A DNA stretch of 64,000 nt from Streptomyces albospinus (GTDB lineage Bacteria > Actinomycetota > Actinomycetes > Streptomycetales > Streptomycetaceae). The notes under the pieces were generated by a model. That model made no database searches, was not told the DNA's origin, and worked only from the letters and a program-made list of their open reading frames with translations. Position numbers and translations under genes: made by a program. Of this stretch, positions 46,152 through 55,768 are shown piece after piece. How positions within the stretch are numbered: the first letter of the stretch is position 1; each line of letters starts with the position of its first letter. The stretch spans positions 123,720 to 187,719 of the forward strand of contig NZ_BMRP01000016.1 of the NCBI RefSeq assembly GCF_014648695.1, written 5' to 3'.

Positions 46152-49076
46152 TCAGTGGTCCGGGGCGGTCAGGGGGTTGCCGGTGAGCATGGCCGAGACG
46201 ACCTCGGTACGGGACCGCAGGCCGGTGCGCGTGAACAACCGTGACAGGCGATTCGCGACGGCGTCCTCGCTGAGCCGCAGCACGGTGGCGATCTGGCGGT
46301 TCGTGAGACCCTCGGTAACCAGGGTGGCCAGCAGCCGCTCGTTCTCGGCGGTGGCCTGTCTGCGGCCGGGGACGGTCAGCCCGGCCTCGCGCATCGCGGC
46401 CCGGGTGTGGAAGCGGCTCAGCAACGAGCCCGTCTCCCCGTACAGTTCGTACGCCTCGTGCAGCAGCTCCGGGGGGCCCGCGTCCCCGGCCGCCGCCGTC
46501 AGCGTGACCGCGGTCTCGAACGGCTGGCACCGCGAGCGGGCCAGGTCCACCGCCTCGTGCAGCATCTCGCGCGCGGTGCCGGAGCCCTGCTCCCGCACCC
46601 GCGCCGATGCCAGCAGGTACAGCAGCCGGGTGCGTCCGGTGCCGGTGCGCCCGGCGAGTTCCTCCAGGCGCCGCAGACAGGCCGCCGCCGCATCGGCCCG
46701 GCCGTCCTCCGCCCGGAGCGTGGCGAGGGCGGCGGCCAGCTCGTCGGTTCCGTAGACATAGCCGCGGGCGTCGGCCTCCCGCAGCCCGCGCCGCAAGATG
46801 CGGTCGGCCGCGTCGAAACGGCCCATGGTCCGCAGCACCGCGGCCTCGGCGACGTCCAGGAAGATCTCCACATGACCTTCGTGGGTCCCACGCTCACCGG
46901 CGATCAGACGGGCGGCGCCGGCCGGCTTGCCCCTGGCCAGCAGGATGGCGGCCGTCCCCGCGGCGAACAGATGGTGCTGGGGCGCCGCGATGAACGTCTG
47001 GTCCTTCGCGACCATGCCGCGCGCCAGCACCAACGCGTCGTCCCACCGGCCCTGGAGGTGGAGCAGGAGGAAGCGGGTGGCGGGGGGAAGCGCCGCGGGC
47101 GGCATCCCGCGGTCCTTCAGCAGGTCCATGGCGCCGCACAGGTCGGCGTTGCCGAGCAACTGGAGGGTGTACCCGGCCGCTATCGAGTACAGCACCTCCG
47201 GGGGGAGGCCGGGATCCGGCGGCGCCTCCAGGGCGCGGGCGAGCGCGTCGGTCCGGCCCTGCACCAGGTACCCGACGGCCTGCGCCAGCTCGGGTACCAG
47301 CCGGATGTGCGGGTGCGGGCGCCACACCGTCTCCGTCCGCGAGAGCAGGTCCAGCCCCTCCGACCACCGCTCGCTCATGCACAACGCCAGCGCCCGCGCC
47401 GGCAACGCGGCCTCCGGGGGCAGCGGCAGACGGTCCCACCACTCGGCCGCCCCCATCCGGGACAGCTGCGGCCAGTCCTTCACGGAGGTGGCCGCGACGA
47501 CCTGGAGGGTGGCGAGCTCGTGGAGATCCGGGCCGCTGACGACGTCGGAGGGGGCGCGCAGAATCGTCTCCGCCGCCCGGCCCGCCGCCGGGTGGTCGCC
47601 CACGATCCAGGCGGCCTTCACACACCGCAGCAACGCCAGTTCGCGGGCCGCCGGTTCCTCGATCAGGCGCAGCGCCGCCCGGAACCACCGCAGCATGCCG
47701 CGGTCCTCGGGGTCGGGGTGCAACGCCTCGGCGGCGGCCGTGAGTTCCGCCGCCGCGCGCTCGCGGTCGATCAGCCCGCCCGCGTCGGCGATCCGGTCGG
47801 GCAGGTACGTCACGGCGTCCGCCTCCTTGAGGAGCACGGCCGGGCGCCTCGCGGCCGTCGCTGCGGTCGCGCCGTCCCGCGCCGCCCAGAGAGCCTCCAC
47901 TGCGGCGGCGGACATCCGGCCCCGTTCCAGTGGCCCGAGCCGTTCCCGGGTGGCGTGCTCCATCAGCGGTGACCGGAACACCCAGCCCCGGGGGCCGCCG
48001 CCGTTCTCGCCGGGCAGTTCGTCCAGGAGGCCCGCGGCGATCAGGCGGCGCACGCCGTCGCCGACCTCCTGGTCGGACAGACCGGTGGACCCGGCCACCA
48101 GTGCCGCCGCCGTCCGGCCGAGCGGCCACAGGATGCTCAGTGCCGCCGCCGTCGTCCGGCACGGTTCGCCGAGCTCGTGCAGCGCCCTCATGAACCGGTC
48201 CTCATCAGGCAGTACCGGCACCGGCGCGCTCGCGGCGAGGAAGGCGTGCCCGTCGGCGATCCGCACCGCATCCCGCCGTGACCACTCGGTGAGCAGCGCG
48301 TCGGCGGCTGCGGGAATCCCGCGGGTCAGCCCGAGGACGCGCTCCACCAGGGCCGGGTCGGGCACCGCCTGCGACCGCCGCGCCACCATGTCGGCGAGCT
48401 GCGGCCGGGTCAGGCGCGGCAGGGCGATCGTCCGCGCCGTTCCCGCCTCCGCCGGCAGTCCGACGGCCTGGTCCTGCCGGCGGCCGGACGCGGCGTCACC
48501 GGCCCCGCCGGTGTGCCGTACCGACGTGATCACCAGCCGGACCTCCGGGGGGCGCCGGGCGGCGACGACTCCCAGTACGTCGAGGGATGCCGCATCGGCG
48601 TACTGCGCGTCGTCCACCACCACGGCCACGGGCGCCACATGCGTCAGCGCGGACAGCAGTGCGTCGGCGAGCGCCGCCCGATCGCCCCTCTCCGTGGCGG
48701 GCAGCACCTCGGCGTCCGGGTCCGTCCGTCCGGCCGCGGGCTGCCTCCCGGTGACCGACCGGTGCTCCCGCACGGCGGTGACCACCCGCAGCGCCAGCAG
48801 GAGCGGACGGTCCTGGTCCCCGCGCACGCAGACCAGCGGCAGGACCACATGATCCCGCGCGGCCAGCCGTTCGGTGGCCGCCTGCGCGAACGCGCTGCGC
48901 CCCGCTCCCCGTTCTCCGTGGACGAGCACCAGGCCGGGACCGTCCGGGTCGTCCAGGCAGCGCTCGAACTCGGTCAACTCCTGTTCACGGCCCACCAGGT
49001 GCACGCTCAGGCCGTCCGCCCACGGCGCCGTGGCACCGTACACCGCCCCGGTTTCCGCCGGCCGGCCACTGTCCAC
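46152..49076 (-). CDS. LAL-family LuxR regulator with altered Walker A
   Basis: The 974-residue protein is a large ATP-binding LuxR regulator. An N-terminal STAND-type ATPase has GERGAGRS (54-61) in the Walker A position, with Arg instead of the canonical Lys, and PVAVVVDDAQYADA as Walker B. A long helical middle follows, then a C-terminal LuxR DNA-binding domain (LVTEGLTNRQIATVLRLSED, AVANRLSRLFTRTGLRSRTE). The start is GTG 49076 with GAGGAGG upstream. It is divergent from a second LAL gene, 165 bases apart. LAL proteins commonly activate antibiotic clusters. Confidence 0.9.
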   Translation of the reverse strand: MDSGRPAETGAVYGATAPWADGLSVHLVGREQELTEFERCLDDPDGPGLVLVHGERGAGRSAFAQAATERLAARDHVVLPLVCVRGDQDRPLLLALRVVTAVREHRSVTGRQPAAGRTDPDAEVLPATERGDRAALADALLSALTHVAPVAVVVDDAQYADAASLDVLGVVAARRPPEVRLVITSVRHTGGAGDAASGRRQDQAVGLPAEAGTARTIALPRLTRPQLADMVARRSQAVPDPALVERVLGLTRGIPAAADALLTEWSRRDAVRIADGHAFLAASAPVPVLPDEDRFMRALHELGEPCRTTAAALSILWPLGRTAAALVAGSTGLSDQEVGDGVRRLIAAGLLDELPGENGGGPRGWVFRSPLMEHATRERLGPLERGRMSAAAVEALWAARDGATAATAARRPAVLLKEADAVTYLPDRIADAGGLIDRERAAAELTAAAEALHPDPEDRGMLRWFRAALRLIEEPAARELALLRCVKAAWIVGDHPAAGRAAETILRAPSDVVSGPDLHELATLQVVAATSVKDWPQLSRMGAAEWWDRLPLPPEAALPARALALCMSERWSEGLDLLSRTETVWRPHPHIRLVPELAQAVGYLVQGRTDALARALEAPPDPGLPPEVLYSIAAGYTLQLLGNADLCGAMDLLKDRGMPPAALPPATRFLLLHLQGRWDDALVLARGMVAKDQTFIAAPQHHLFAAGTAAILLARGKPAGAARLIAGERGTHEGHVEIFLDVAEAAVLRTMGRFDAADRILRRGLREADARGYVYGTDELAAALATLRAEDGRADAAAACLRRLEELAGRTGTGRTRLLYLLASARVREQGSGTAREMLHEAVDLARSRCQPFETAVTLTAAAGDAGPPELLHEAYELYGETGSLLSRFHTRAAMREAGLTVPGRRQATAENERLLATLVTEGLTNRQIATVLRLSEDAVANRLSRLFTRTGLRSRTEVVSAMLTGNPLTAPDH

Positions 49077-49241
49077 AAAACCTCCTCAACGACGGGTCAC
49101 CGGCGGGCGTTTCGCCTGGTGCGCGCGACGGGACCGGTGCGCCGGTCCCGTCGGAGCCTGCATTATGGCCGTCTCCCGCGACGACGTCACGATCGGCGGG
49201 AGGCCCCGCTCGACGTGGGCCGAAAGCGAGTGAGGAGTCCA

Positions 49242-52070
49242 GTGGAACGCCGTGCATCTCTCGTCGGCAGGGACCATCAAGTCGGCGTGGTCGCCGACGC
49301 CCTGCGTCCGGCCGCTACGGCGCGGACCCTGCTCGTGACCGGCGAGGCCGGAGCGGGCAAGACCGCCGTGCTGGACGAGGCGCGGCACGCGGTGGTCCAA
49401 GAGGGGGCCAAGGTGCTGCGGTTGTCCTGGGAGACCGCCACCGGGCCGACCGGGGCCGCCGCCCTTGCCGACGCCGTCTGCGGCGTGCTCGCCGAGGTCC
49501 AGCACGGCCGGCTCCTGGCCCGCGTCACCGCCGTGCGCCGGGCGCAGGCGCGCTCCGGTGACGGCAGCGAACTGACGCTGCTGTCCACGCTGGGCGAGAC
49601 CCTCGCGGACGCGGCGTGCCACGTGCCGTTCGCCCTCGTTCTCGACGGCGCCGAGCGCATGCCCCCGCCGACCGCGAACGCGCTCCAGCTGATGCTGCGC
49701 GTGTTCCGGCCCGCGGGCCTGCCGGTGGTGATCGCCGGGCGCCCGGTACCCCGGGGCCCGGCAGCCGCGCCCGACCTGGCGACGGCGGCCGACCGGGTGC
49801 TCGACCTGCCGCCGCTGCGGCCGGCGGACGTCGGCAAGCTCGTCGGACAGCGTCTCGGCCGTCCCGCCGAACCCGCGCTGCTCGCGGCGGTGCGGCGTTC
49901 TCTCGGCCCCCTGGCCGGCAACCCCGCGGCCGTGCTGTCGGTCCTGACCGCGCTGGACGAGGACGGCCGCCTCGTCGACCTCGACGGCCGTACCTGCCTG
50001 GCAGGAACGGAGGACGGCCTGCGGCTCACCGTGGACGCGGAACCGCTGCGCCGGGTCACCGCCGACGGTACGGACGCCGCCGTCGTCCTGGCCGGCCTCC
50101 TGCACCGCGCCGAGCTGCGGCTGGAGGACCTGCACAGCCTGATCCCGGCGTGCGCGGTGCTCGCAGCGGACCTCGGTCGGACGGTGGACCGGCTGGTGCG
50201 GGAGCGGGCGTTGACCATCGACGGGGACGGCCGGCTGGCCTTCGCCGTCCCCGCGCTGGCGGCGGCGCTGCGGACGCTGCCGCCCCGCCGCGACGTCCGC
50301 TCGATGCACGCCGCCGTCGTGCAGACGGTCGCCGAGCGGCTGGGCCCCGCCACCGCGGGCGCGTGCCATCCGCTGCTGGCCGACCACGTCGCGGCTGCGG
50401 GCCCCGCGCTGAACGACGGCGTCGCGGTGCCGCTGCTGCTGGCGGCTGCCGCCAGGGACGCCCGGTCCTACCACCCGCGGGCGGCCCGGGCCTACTTGTC
50501 CGCGCTGCGCCGCCTGCCGCCCAACTACCCCGCGACGCTGGGCGTGCTGCGTGAGGCCGCCGAACTGGGGCTGGGGTGCGGCGACCACGCCGGCGTCCTC
50601 GCGCTGGGCGAACCGATCCTCGCCGGCCTGCGGGACCCCGGCCCCACGGACGGCGGCGGGCTGGAGTTCGCCGCCCTCGCCTGGGGGCTGTCCGCACTGC
50701 ACGAGCACCGGTCGCCCTACGACGACGGCGCCGTGCCCCGGGAGGTGTGCGCGCGGATGCCGCGGGCGGCGATGCTGGCCGCGCTCGGCGGCCGGTACGG
50801 GATCGGCCCGCTCACCCCGTGGCCGCCGTCCGCGGAACCCGCTCCGGACAGCGGCCGGTTGCGCGACCGGCACGGTCCGCTGCCGTCCCGGGCCGAGCTG
50901 CGGACGCTGGCCGCCGCCGTGGGCGGCCACGAGGAGCTGGCGAGGGCCGTCCACGGCCTCCAGCGGGAGGAGGTCTGCGATGCGGCCATCGGGCGGCTGC
51001 GTGACGCCGCGGCCTACGGCGACCTGGCAGGCGCCCTCGAATCCGTGCTGGGCGAACGCTACGTACGCGCGGACCACAGCGCGGCCGGCCGCTACCACGC
51101 CATGGTCCGCGACTACCTGGCCGGGCGCTGGGACGACGCCCTGTCGGCGGCCCGCGGCATCGAGCAGCGCAGCGGGGCCTGCGGCGGGTCGGGCACCGGC
51201 CAGTTGTCCCGGGCACTGGCGGCCGAGATCCACTGCTTTCGCGGTGACCTCGTACGCGCCCGCGAGTGGCTCGACCTCATTCCCGGCACGGTCGTCCACC
51301 CGTTGGTGGCCCGCGCCCGGCTGGGGGTGCGGTACTGGTCGGGTCAGCAGGACGCGGCGCTGGAGGAGGCATGGCACGACGTGCGGCGGGCGCGCGGCAG
51401 CGGCCTGCTCACGGGGGCCGAGAGGGTGCTGCTGCGCATCCTGGCGTTCGTCGAGGAGACCCGGCCGCGGCAGGCGCGGCAGGCCCTGGAGCAGCTCGCG
51501 GCACTGCACGCGGAGGCGGACACGGCCATGACCCGGGAGTCGCTGCTCGTCGCCCGTGGGGTGCTGGACCGCGACGCGGACGGCGCGCACGACGCCTACC
51601 GCTCGGCCGAGCGGCGGGGCGACCGGCACATGATGCTGTACTGCTGCCAGGTCCTCGCCGAGGTCGGCGACGATCCCCAGCCGTGGCTGGCCGAGGCGGC
51701 GCACCACACCCACCTGCTGTCGCTGGGGCGTCCGGGGCGCGTGCTGCTCGGCCGGTCGGCGCAACGCCGCAACGTGCCGCTGCCGAGGGGCCGTTCGGCC
51801 CGCGAGGGCCTGAGCGAGGCGGACGTACAGCTGATCGGCATGGTCGGCGAAGGCGGGACCAACCGGCAGATCGCGGCCCGTCTGGCGTGCAGTGAGAAGA
51901 CGGTGGAACAACGGCTGGCCCGGCTGTTCCAGCGCACCGGCCGACGCTCGCGGGTGGAGCTGGTGGCAGCCTGGCTGGACGGGAGCCTGGCCGGGCGCGG
52001 CCCGGTGCCGGACGTCCCGCCGGGCGGCGCGGCGAGCCAGGGAGCAGGGTCCGGCCCGGCCGGCGGCTGA
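49242..52070 (+). CDS. LAL-family LuxR regulator
   Basis: The 942-residue protein starts at GTG 49242 (GAGGAG upstream). It has an intact Walker A, GEAGAGKT (34-41), a Walker B-like segment PFALVLDGAERMP, a long helical region and a C-terminal LuxR helix-turn-helix (GLSEADVQLIGMVGEGGTNR, QIAARLACSEKTVEQRLARL). Its architecture matches the divergent neighbour, but the first ATPase motif is canonical here and altered there, so the two are not redundant copies. It probably regulates one of the flanking biosynthetic operons. Confidence 0.9.
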   Translation: MERRASLVGRDHQVGVVADALRPAATARTLLVTGEAGAGKTAVLDEARHAVVQEGAKVLRLSWETATGPTGAAALADAVCGVLAEVQHGRLLARVTAVRRAQARSGDGSELTLLSTLGETLADAACHVPFALVLDGAERMPPPTANALQLMLRVFRPAGLPVVIAGRPVPRGPAAAPDLATAADRVLDLPPLRPADVGKLVGQRLGRPAEPALLAAVRRSLGPLAGNPAAVLSVLTALDEDGRLVDLDGRTCLAGTEDGLRLTVDAEPLRRVTADGTDAAVVLAGLLHRAELRLEDLHSLIPACAVLAADLGRTVDRLVRERALTIDGDGRLAFAVPALAAALRTLPPRRDVRSMHAAVVQTVAERLGPATAGACHPLLADHVAAAGPALNDGVAVPLLLAAAARDARSYHPRAARAYLSALRRLPPNYPATLGVLREAAELGLGCGDHAGVLALGEPILAGLRDPGPTDGGGLEFAALAWGLSALHEHRSPYDDGAVPREVCARMPRAAMLAALGGRYGIGPLTPWPPSAEPAPDSGRLRDRHGPLPSRAELRTLAAAVGGHEELARAVHGLQREEVCDAAIGRLRDAAAYGDLAGALESVLGERYVRADHSAAGRYHAMVRDYLAGRWDDALSAARGIEQRSGACGGSGTGQLSRALAAEIHCFRGDLVRAREWLDLIPGTVVHPLVARARLGVRYWSGQQDAALEEAWHDVRRARGSGLLTGAERVLLRILAFVEETRPRQARQALEQLAALHAEADTAMTRESLLVARGVLDRDADGAHDAYRSAERRGDRHMMLYCCQVLAEVGDDPQPWLAEAAHHTHLLSLGRPGRVLLGRSAQRRNVPLPRGRSAREGLSEADVQLIGMVGEGGTNRQIAARLACSEKTVEQRLARLFQRTGRRSRVELVAAWLDGSLAGRGPVPDVPPGGAASQGAGSGPAGG

Positions 52071-52182
52071 ACGCGCGGACGGGACAAGAGGCGTTCACGG
52101 AGGTGGCGTGCACAGGCCACGCGATCGAGTTCCTCGGCCTGGGCTACGGGGCGCCTGCGGTTCAGGACATGTCCGTCGTCGT

Positions 52183-52710
52183 TCATGGTGTGAGCAGCGA
52201 GCGACCGGCCAGGGCAGCGGCCAAGGCCCGGGTGTGTCCGGGAAAGGCGAGCTCCACCGCTTCGCTGAGCACACAGCAGCCCTGGGTCTCGGCCGTGCGC
52301 GCCATCTCGGGCAGTCCCGCAGCCGCACGCGTCGGCAACAGCGCGAAGACCTCCAGGGTGTCCCGTGTGCTGTGCGCTCCGAAAAGACGCACACCCTGCG
52401 CAGAGGCCATGAGCCCGGTTTCCTCCCGGAGTTCGCGCACGGCCGCCTCCTGCCAGCTCTCCCCGACTTCCAGGTATCCACCGGGCAGCGCCCATCGGCC
52501 ACGCCCCGGGGGGAGAGCACGGCGGATCACGACGATGCCCCGAGAGCCGTCCTCCTGTGTCACGGGCTGTAGCGCGAGCACGGCAGGCAGCGGGTTGCGC
52601 CAGAGCGTCTCCTCACACGCATGGCAGTGCAACGGCCAGCTCGTTCTGTCCGTGTAGGCGTGGCCGCAATACGGGCAGTGTGCGACGCGGCGCCCGTGCG
52701 TGAATCCCAT
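52183..52710 (-). CDS. NUDIX hydrolase with zinc-ribbon N-terminus
   Basis: The 175-residue product has a four-Cys zinc ribbon (CPYCG and CHAC, residues 12-32) followed by a NUDIX domain. The NUDIX box reads GGYLEVGESWQEAAVRELRE then ETGL, with the catalytic Glu residues in place. The layout resembles small NADH-pyrophosphatase-like proteins. It hydrolyses a nucleoside-diphosphate-linked compound; the actual substrate is unknown. It is not obviously part of either biosynthetic operon. Confidence 0.88.
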   Translation of the reverse strand: MGFTHGRRVAHCPYCGHAYTDRTSWPLHCHACEETLWRNPLPAVLALQPVTQEDGSRGIVVIRRALPPGRGRWALPGGYLEVGESWQEAAVRELREETGLMASAQGVRLFGAHSTRDTLEVFALLPTRAAAGLPEMARTAETQGCCVLSEAVELAFPGHTRALAAALAGRSLLTP

Positions 52711-53189
52711 GAACGCCTCGTTTCATGCCGGGGCCCGCAGAGGAGCTGAGGCGGGCCGGCCGGTAGTGGTGCCGTCGTACACCGGCGGTCCGCAGGAAGT
52801 ATCGAATTCTTGGACGGCTCAAACCTTAACAATCTTCGGAGAATTCCCGGATAATCGGCCGGCTATCGCCCGTGGTCCACTGTGGCTCTTCGTGATTCCC
52901 GAGTGATTCCAACTCCGCCTCTAGAGTGCTCCGCGTGCTGAGTCGAAGCCGCAGGAGTACCGGCCTGCGGGGGATGGAGAGGGGCTCTTCGGAGGCTGAT
53001 CCATCGGTTTCGTCCGCACACCACCCATGGCCGAGGCCGGCATCACGGTTTCTTGTTCACCAGTACGCCTTGGCCGTCAATGTTGCACCCCTTTTTCTGA
53101 CCGTCAGCGTCATCGAGAGGGGCCGAATGCCACCGCTCCACAGTTTCTTGGCGTCCGGTAGCTGATTCGTCCGAGCAAAGGAACACGGC
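52711..53189. promoter_or_regulatory. Divergent promoter region of NUDIX gene and second operon
   Basis: This 480-base gap is AT-richer than its surroundings, most clearly at 52800-52865, and has no supported gene. It must contain the promoters of the divergent NUDIX gene and the rightward biosynthetic operon. No specific operator is evident. Confidence 0.45.
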
Positions 53190-54098
53190 ATGGAAAAACC
53201 CGCCTTCGCATCCTCCGAAGCCACATGCGCGGCAGAGCGCGATGCCACACGCGGAAGCTTCCGGGCGTCGCAGTCCGACCCTCACCTCGCGCCCAGGGAA
53301 CGACTGCTGGGCAACGCAACGCCCCTGCACAGTCCGACAGCAGCCACTTTGGAGGGGCCGGCGGCCGACGCCTGCGGCCTGCACCAGGAGATCGCCGAGC
53401 AACTGTGGCGTCAGGGCCTGGCCGTCGTTCAGCTCGACCAGCCGCTGTCACCCCACCGATTCATGACACTCGGCGACGGCTTGGGCACCGCGACCCCGGA
53501 AACGGATCCCGCGGTACAGCCGTTCGTACAGGACGGAGTCATCCTCAACCTCCGCAGCCGGCACGCGCCCACAGCGGAGGTGTCGCTCCAGCCCTTCGCC
53601 CGCAACTCGCTCTCCCTGCACTCCGAAAGCAGCGGTGCCGGGGTGTCGAGACAGCCCCGGTACATCGTGCTCATGTGCGTCAATCCTGGCGACGAGACCC
53701 CTCACGCCCAGACGGTGCTGGTGCCCATGCGGGAGGTGGCGCGTCGGCTGTCGCCCAGGACCCTGGAGCTGCTTTCCCGTACCCGTTACCGGGACAGTCC
53801 AGCGGCGCCGGCCATCGCGCGCCACGTCGACGGCCGTTGGGTGTTCTCCTTCCGCGACTTTCTCGATCAAGAGCTGCGGTGGACACATGACCGACCGGAC
53901 ACCGACCCCGAGGCGGTCAACGCGGCCCTGCGCGAGCTGCTGACCGCCATGTACGCGCCCGAAGAGGCGATCGCGGTGCGCTGGCGCCGGGGACTGCTTG
54001 TCGTGATCGACAACACGTACTACTTCCACGGCCGAACCGCCGGTGCTGCGACGCCCCCGCGACAGCAACGGCACCTCCAGCGCCTCCGCATCCGCTAG
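53190..54098 (+). CDS. Fe(II)/2-oxoglutarate-dependent oxygenase (TauD / clavaminate synthase-like)
   Basis: The 302-residue product starts at ATG 53190 (AAAGGAA upstream). The iron-binding facial triad fits His144-Ser-Glu146 (LSLHSESSGAG) and His280 (YYFHGRT), with a 2-oxoglutarate-binding Arg in RHLQRLRIR at the C-terminus. The HxE rather than HxD form is typical of the clavaminate synthase and arginine-hydroxylase branch. Such enzymes hydroxylate amino acids or carrier-bound substrates. First gene of the rightward operon, it probably oxidises an early intermediate. Confidence 0.85.
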   Translation: MEKPAFASSEATCAAERDATRGSFRASQSDPHLAPRERLLGNATPLHSPTAATLEGPAADACGLHQEIAEQLWRQGLAVVQLDQPLSPHRFMTLGDGLGTATPETDPAVQPFVQDGVILNLRSRHAPTAEVSLQPFARNSLSLHSESSGAGVSRQPRYIVLMCVNPGDETPHAQTVLVPMREVARRLSPRTLELLSRTRYRDSPAAPAIARHVDGRWVFSFRDFLDQELRWTHDRPDTDPEAVNAALRELLTAMYAPEEAIAVRWRRGLLVVIDNTYYFHGRTAGAATPPRQQRHLQRLRIR

Positions 54099-54162
54099 CG
54101 GCCGAGTCGCCCGCGCCGGACCCCACCGAAGGCCCCTCCCCACCACTCCATGCGAGAAGCCG

Positions 54163-55734
54163 ATGACACTCTTCGACTCCCCTCTGGTCCCGCGTCCTTC
54201 GCACGCGTCGCAGGACGTCCTTGCGATGTCCCGGCGGGCACCCCGGCAGGCCGGGATATCCGACACGTTCGTCACCCACGTCGACGAGCGGGTGCTCGAC
54301 GTCTTCGCCCGAGCCCGCCGCCCCGACGATCCGCTGGAACTTCGCAACCTGTGGCTGGGCCGCGTGGAGAACGAACTGGGCCCCCACGCGCACCATCCAG
54401 CGCTGGCCGAGCAGTGGCGGGACAGCCGCCGACTCCGCTCGGTCGAACCGGAGCAGGTGCTGAGCTCCCGGGCAACCGTTCGGTTCGTCAAGGAGCTGTT
54501 CAACTGGTACTTCCGCGACGACCTGTACGGCGATCTCAGGGACAACGCGCAGTACATCCTCTCCGGCGGAGCGGTGGACGAGGAACGGTGGGGGCTTCCG
54601 CAATGCCTGAAGGAATGCATCCGCTTCGCTCTGGACCGCGACTGGTACGGCTACTCCGACTCGCGGGGGCGCTACCCGGCGCGCGAAGCGATCGCCGCCT
54701 ACGAGACCGCCCGGCTCGACGGCGTGCGCTACGGGCCCGAACACGTGGCCATGACCATGGGCGGGACCTTCGCCGTGAGCACGCTCTCGGACTTCGTACT
54801 CCACAACATCTCCCCGTCCACGCCACCGGCGCTGTGCGCGATCCCCAACTACCCACCCCTGGTCGAGACGATCGCCCGTCGGCACGCCATACAGCTTGTT
54901 CCCCTGGACAGCGAGCACGGGCAGACCTCGATCGAGCCGCTCCTTGCAGCGCTCACGCCCGACACCCCTCTGGTACTGCTCCAGACGGTGGGCAACCCCA
55001 CCGGGGCGGCCGTCACGGAGGACGGCCTGCGACGGCTGATCCAAGCAGCCTCCCCCTCCACCGTCATCGTCCTCGACGAGTGCCATGAGTGGCTGGGCGC
55101 CTACGAGGAGCGCACCGCCGCGCGTGGCGCGCCCCACGTCGTCCGGGTCTCCAGCCTGTCCAAGACATGGTCGGCTCCGGGGCTCAAGGCGGGCTGGTTC
55201 CTCGCCGACCCCGGCTTCATCGCCGAGTACTACGAGTACGCCTCCTCCTCCTTCGGAGGCCCGCCTTCCTTCTTCTACACGATCGTGGAAGTACTGGCCC
55301 GCATGGAGCGATGGCTGATCACCGGCCTGGAGGAGCCCGGGCTCAACGAACTCAAGGAGTTCGAGGCGTCCTACGGACTCGACACGGGGCAGCTACGACA
55401 CGCCTACCACACCTACCGGACGGAGCGGCTGCGAAGGGCGCAGGAACTCACCGTGCTCCGCGACGCTGCCACCGTCCGCCTGGCGGAGTCACCTGCGCGG
55501 GTGCTCGCGCCGCGCTTCTCCATCAACACCACCGTGGAGCTGCCCGGCTGGGACGACTCCTACCGGTGTTTCCGGGACGTTCTGCGAGAGACGGGGGTGT
55601 CCCTCTTCCCCGGCATCCTCACCTTCTGCTTCTCCGGTGCCGTCATGCGGATCACCACCGCCCGCCCCTGGGAGCAGCTCGCACCCGCTCTGGACCGGTT
55701 GGGGTCCCATCTCGTCGACAGGGCGGCCCGGTGA
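54163..55734 (+). CDS. PLP-dependent aminotransferase, fold type I
   Basis: The 523-residue product from ATG 54163 has the aminotransferase class I/II core: DWYGYSDSRGRYPAREAIAA, TMGGTFAVSTLSDFVL, the NPTGAAVTEDGLRRLIQAAS segment, Asp305 in VIVLDECHEW (cofactor pyridine N) and the Schiff-base lysine Lys334 in SSLSKTWSAPGLKAGW. An unusual 120-residue N-terminal extension precedes the core. Transamination, decarboxylation or cyclisation are all possible in this family. It follows the oxygenase gene by 64 bases. Confidence 0.87.
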   Translation: MTLFDSPLVPRPSHASQDVLAMSRRAPRQAGISDTFVTHVDERVLDVFARARRPDDPLELRNLWLGRVENELGPHAHHPALAEQWRDSRRLRSVEPEQVLSSRATVRFVKELFNWYFRDDLYGDLRDNAQYILSGGAVDEERWGLPQCLKECIRFALDRDWYGYSDSRGRYPAREAIAAYETARLDGVRYGPEHVAMTMGGTFAVSTLSDFVLHNISPSTPPALCAIPNYPPLVETIARRHAIQLVPLDSEHGQTSIEPLLAALTPDTPLVLLQTVGNPTGAAVTEDGLRRLIQAASPSTVIVLDECHEWLGAYEERTAARGAPHVVRVSSLSKTWSAPGLKAGWFLADPGFIAEYYEYASSSFGGPPSFFYTIVEVLARMERWLITGLEEPGLNELKEFEASYGLDTGQLRHAYHTYRTERLRRAQELTVLRDAATVRLAESPARVLAPRFSINTTVELPGWDDSYRCFRDVLRETGVSLFPGILTFCFSGAVMRITTARPWEQLAPALDRLGSHLVDRAAR

Positions 55735-55768
55735 CGTCTTCCCCCCACCACGAAAAGCGAGGGGCCGC

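Noticed and set aside
49086..51911. A 941-codon leftward open frame across the second LAL gene
   Set aside because: It is the antisense shadow of a clear LAL regulator. It is low in hydrophobic blocks, rich in Arg, Gly and Gln, and has no ribosome site.
52926..53165. A 79-codon rightward frame before the oxygenase gene
   Set aside because: No ribosome site, and its composition resembles non-coding sequence; the true operon start at 53190 has a good ribosome site.
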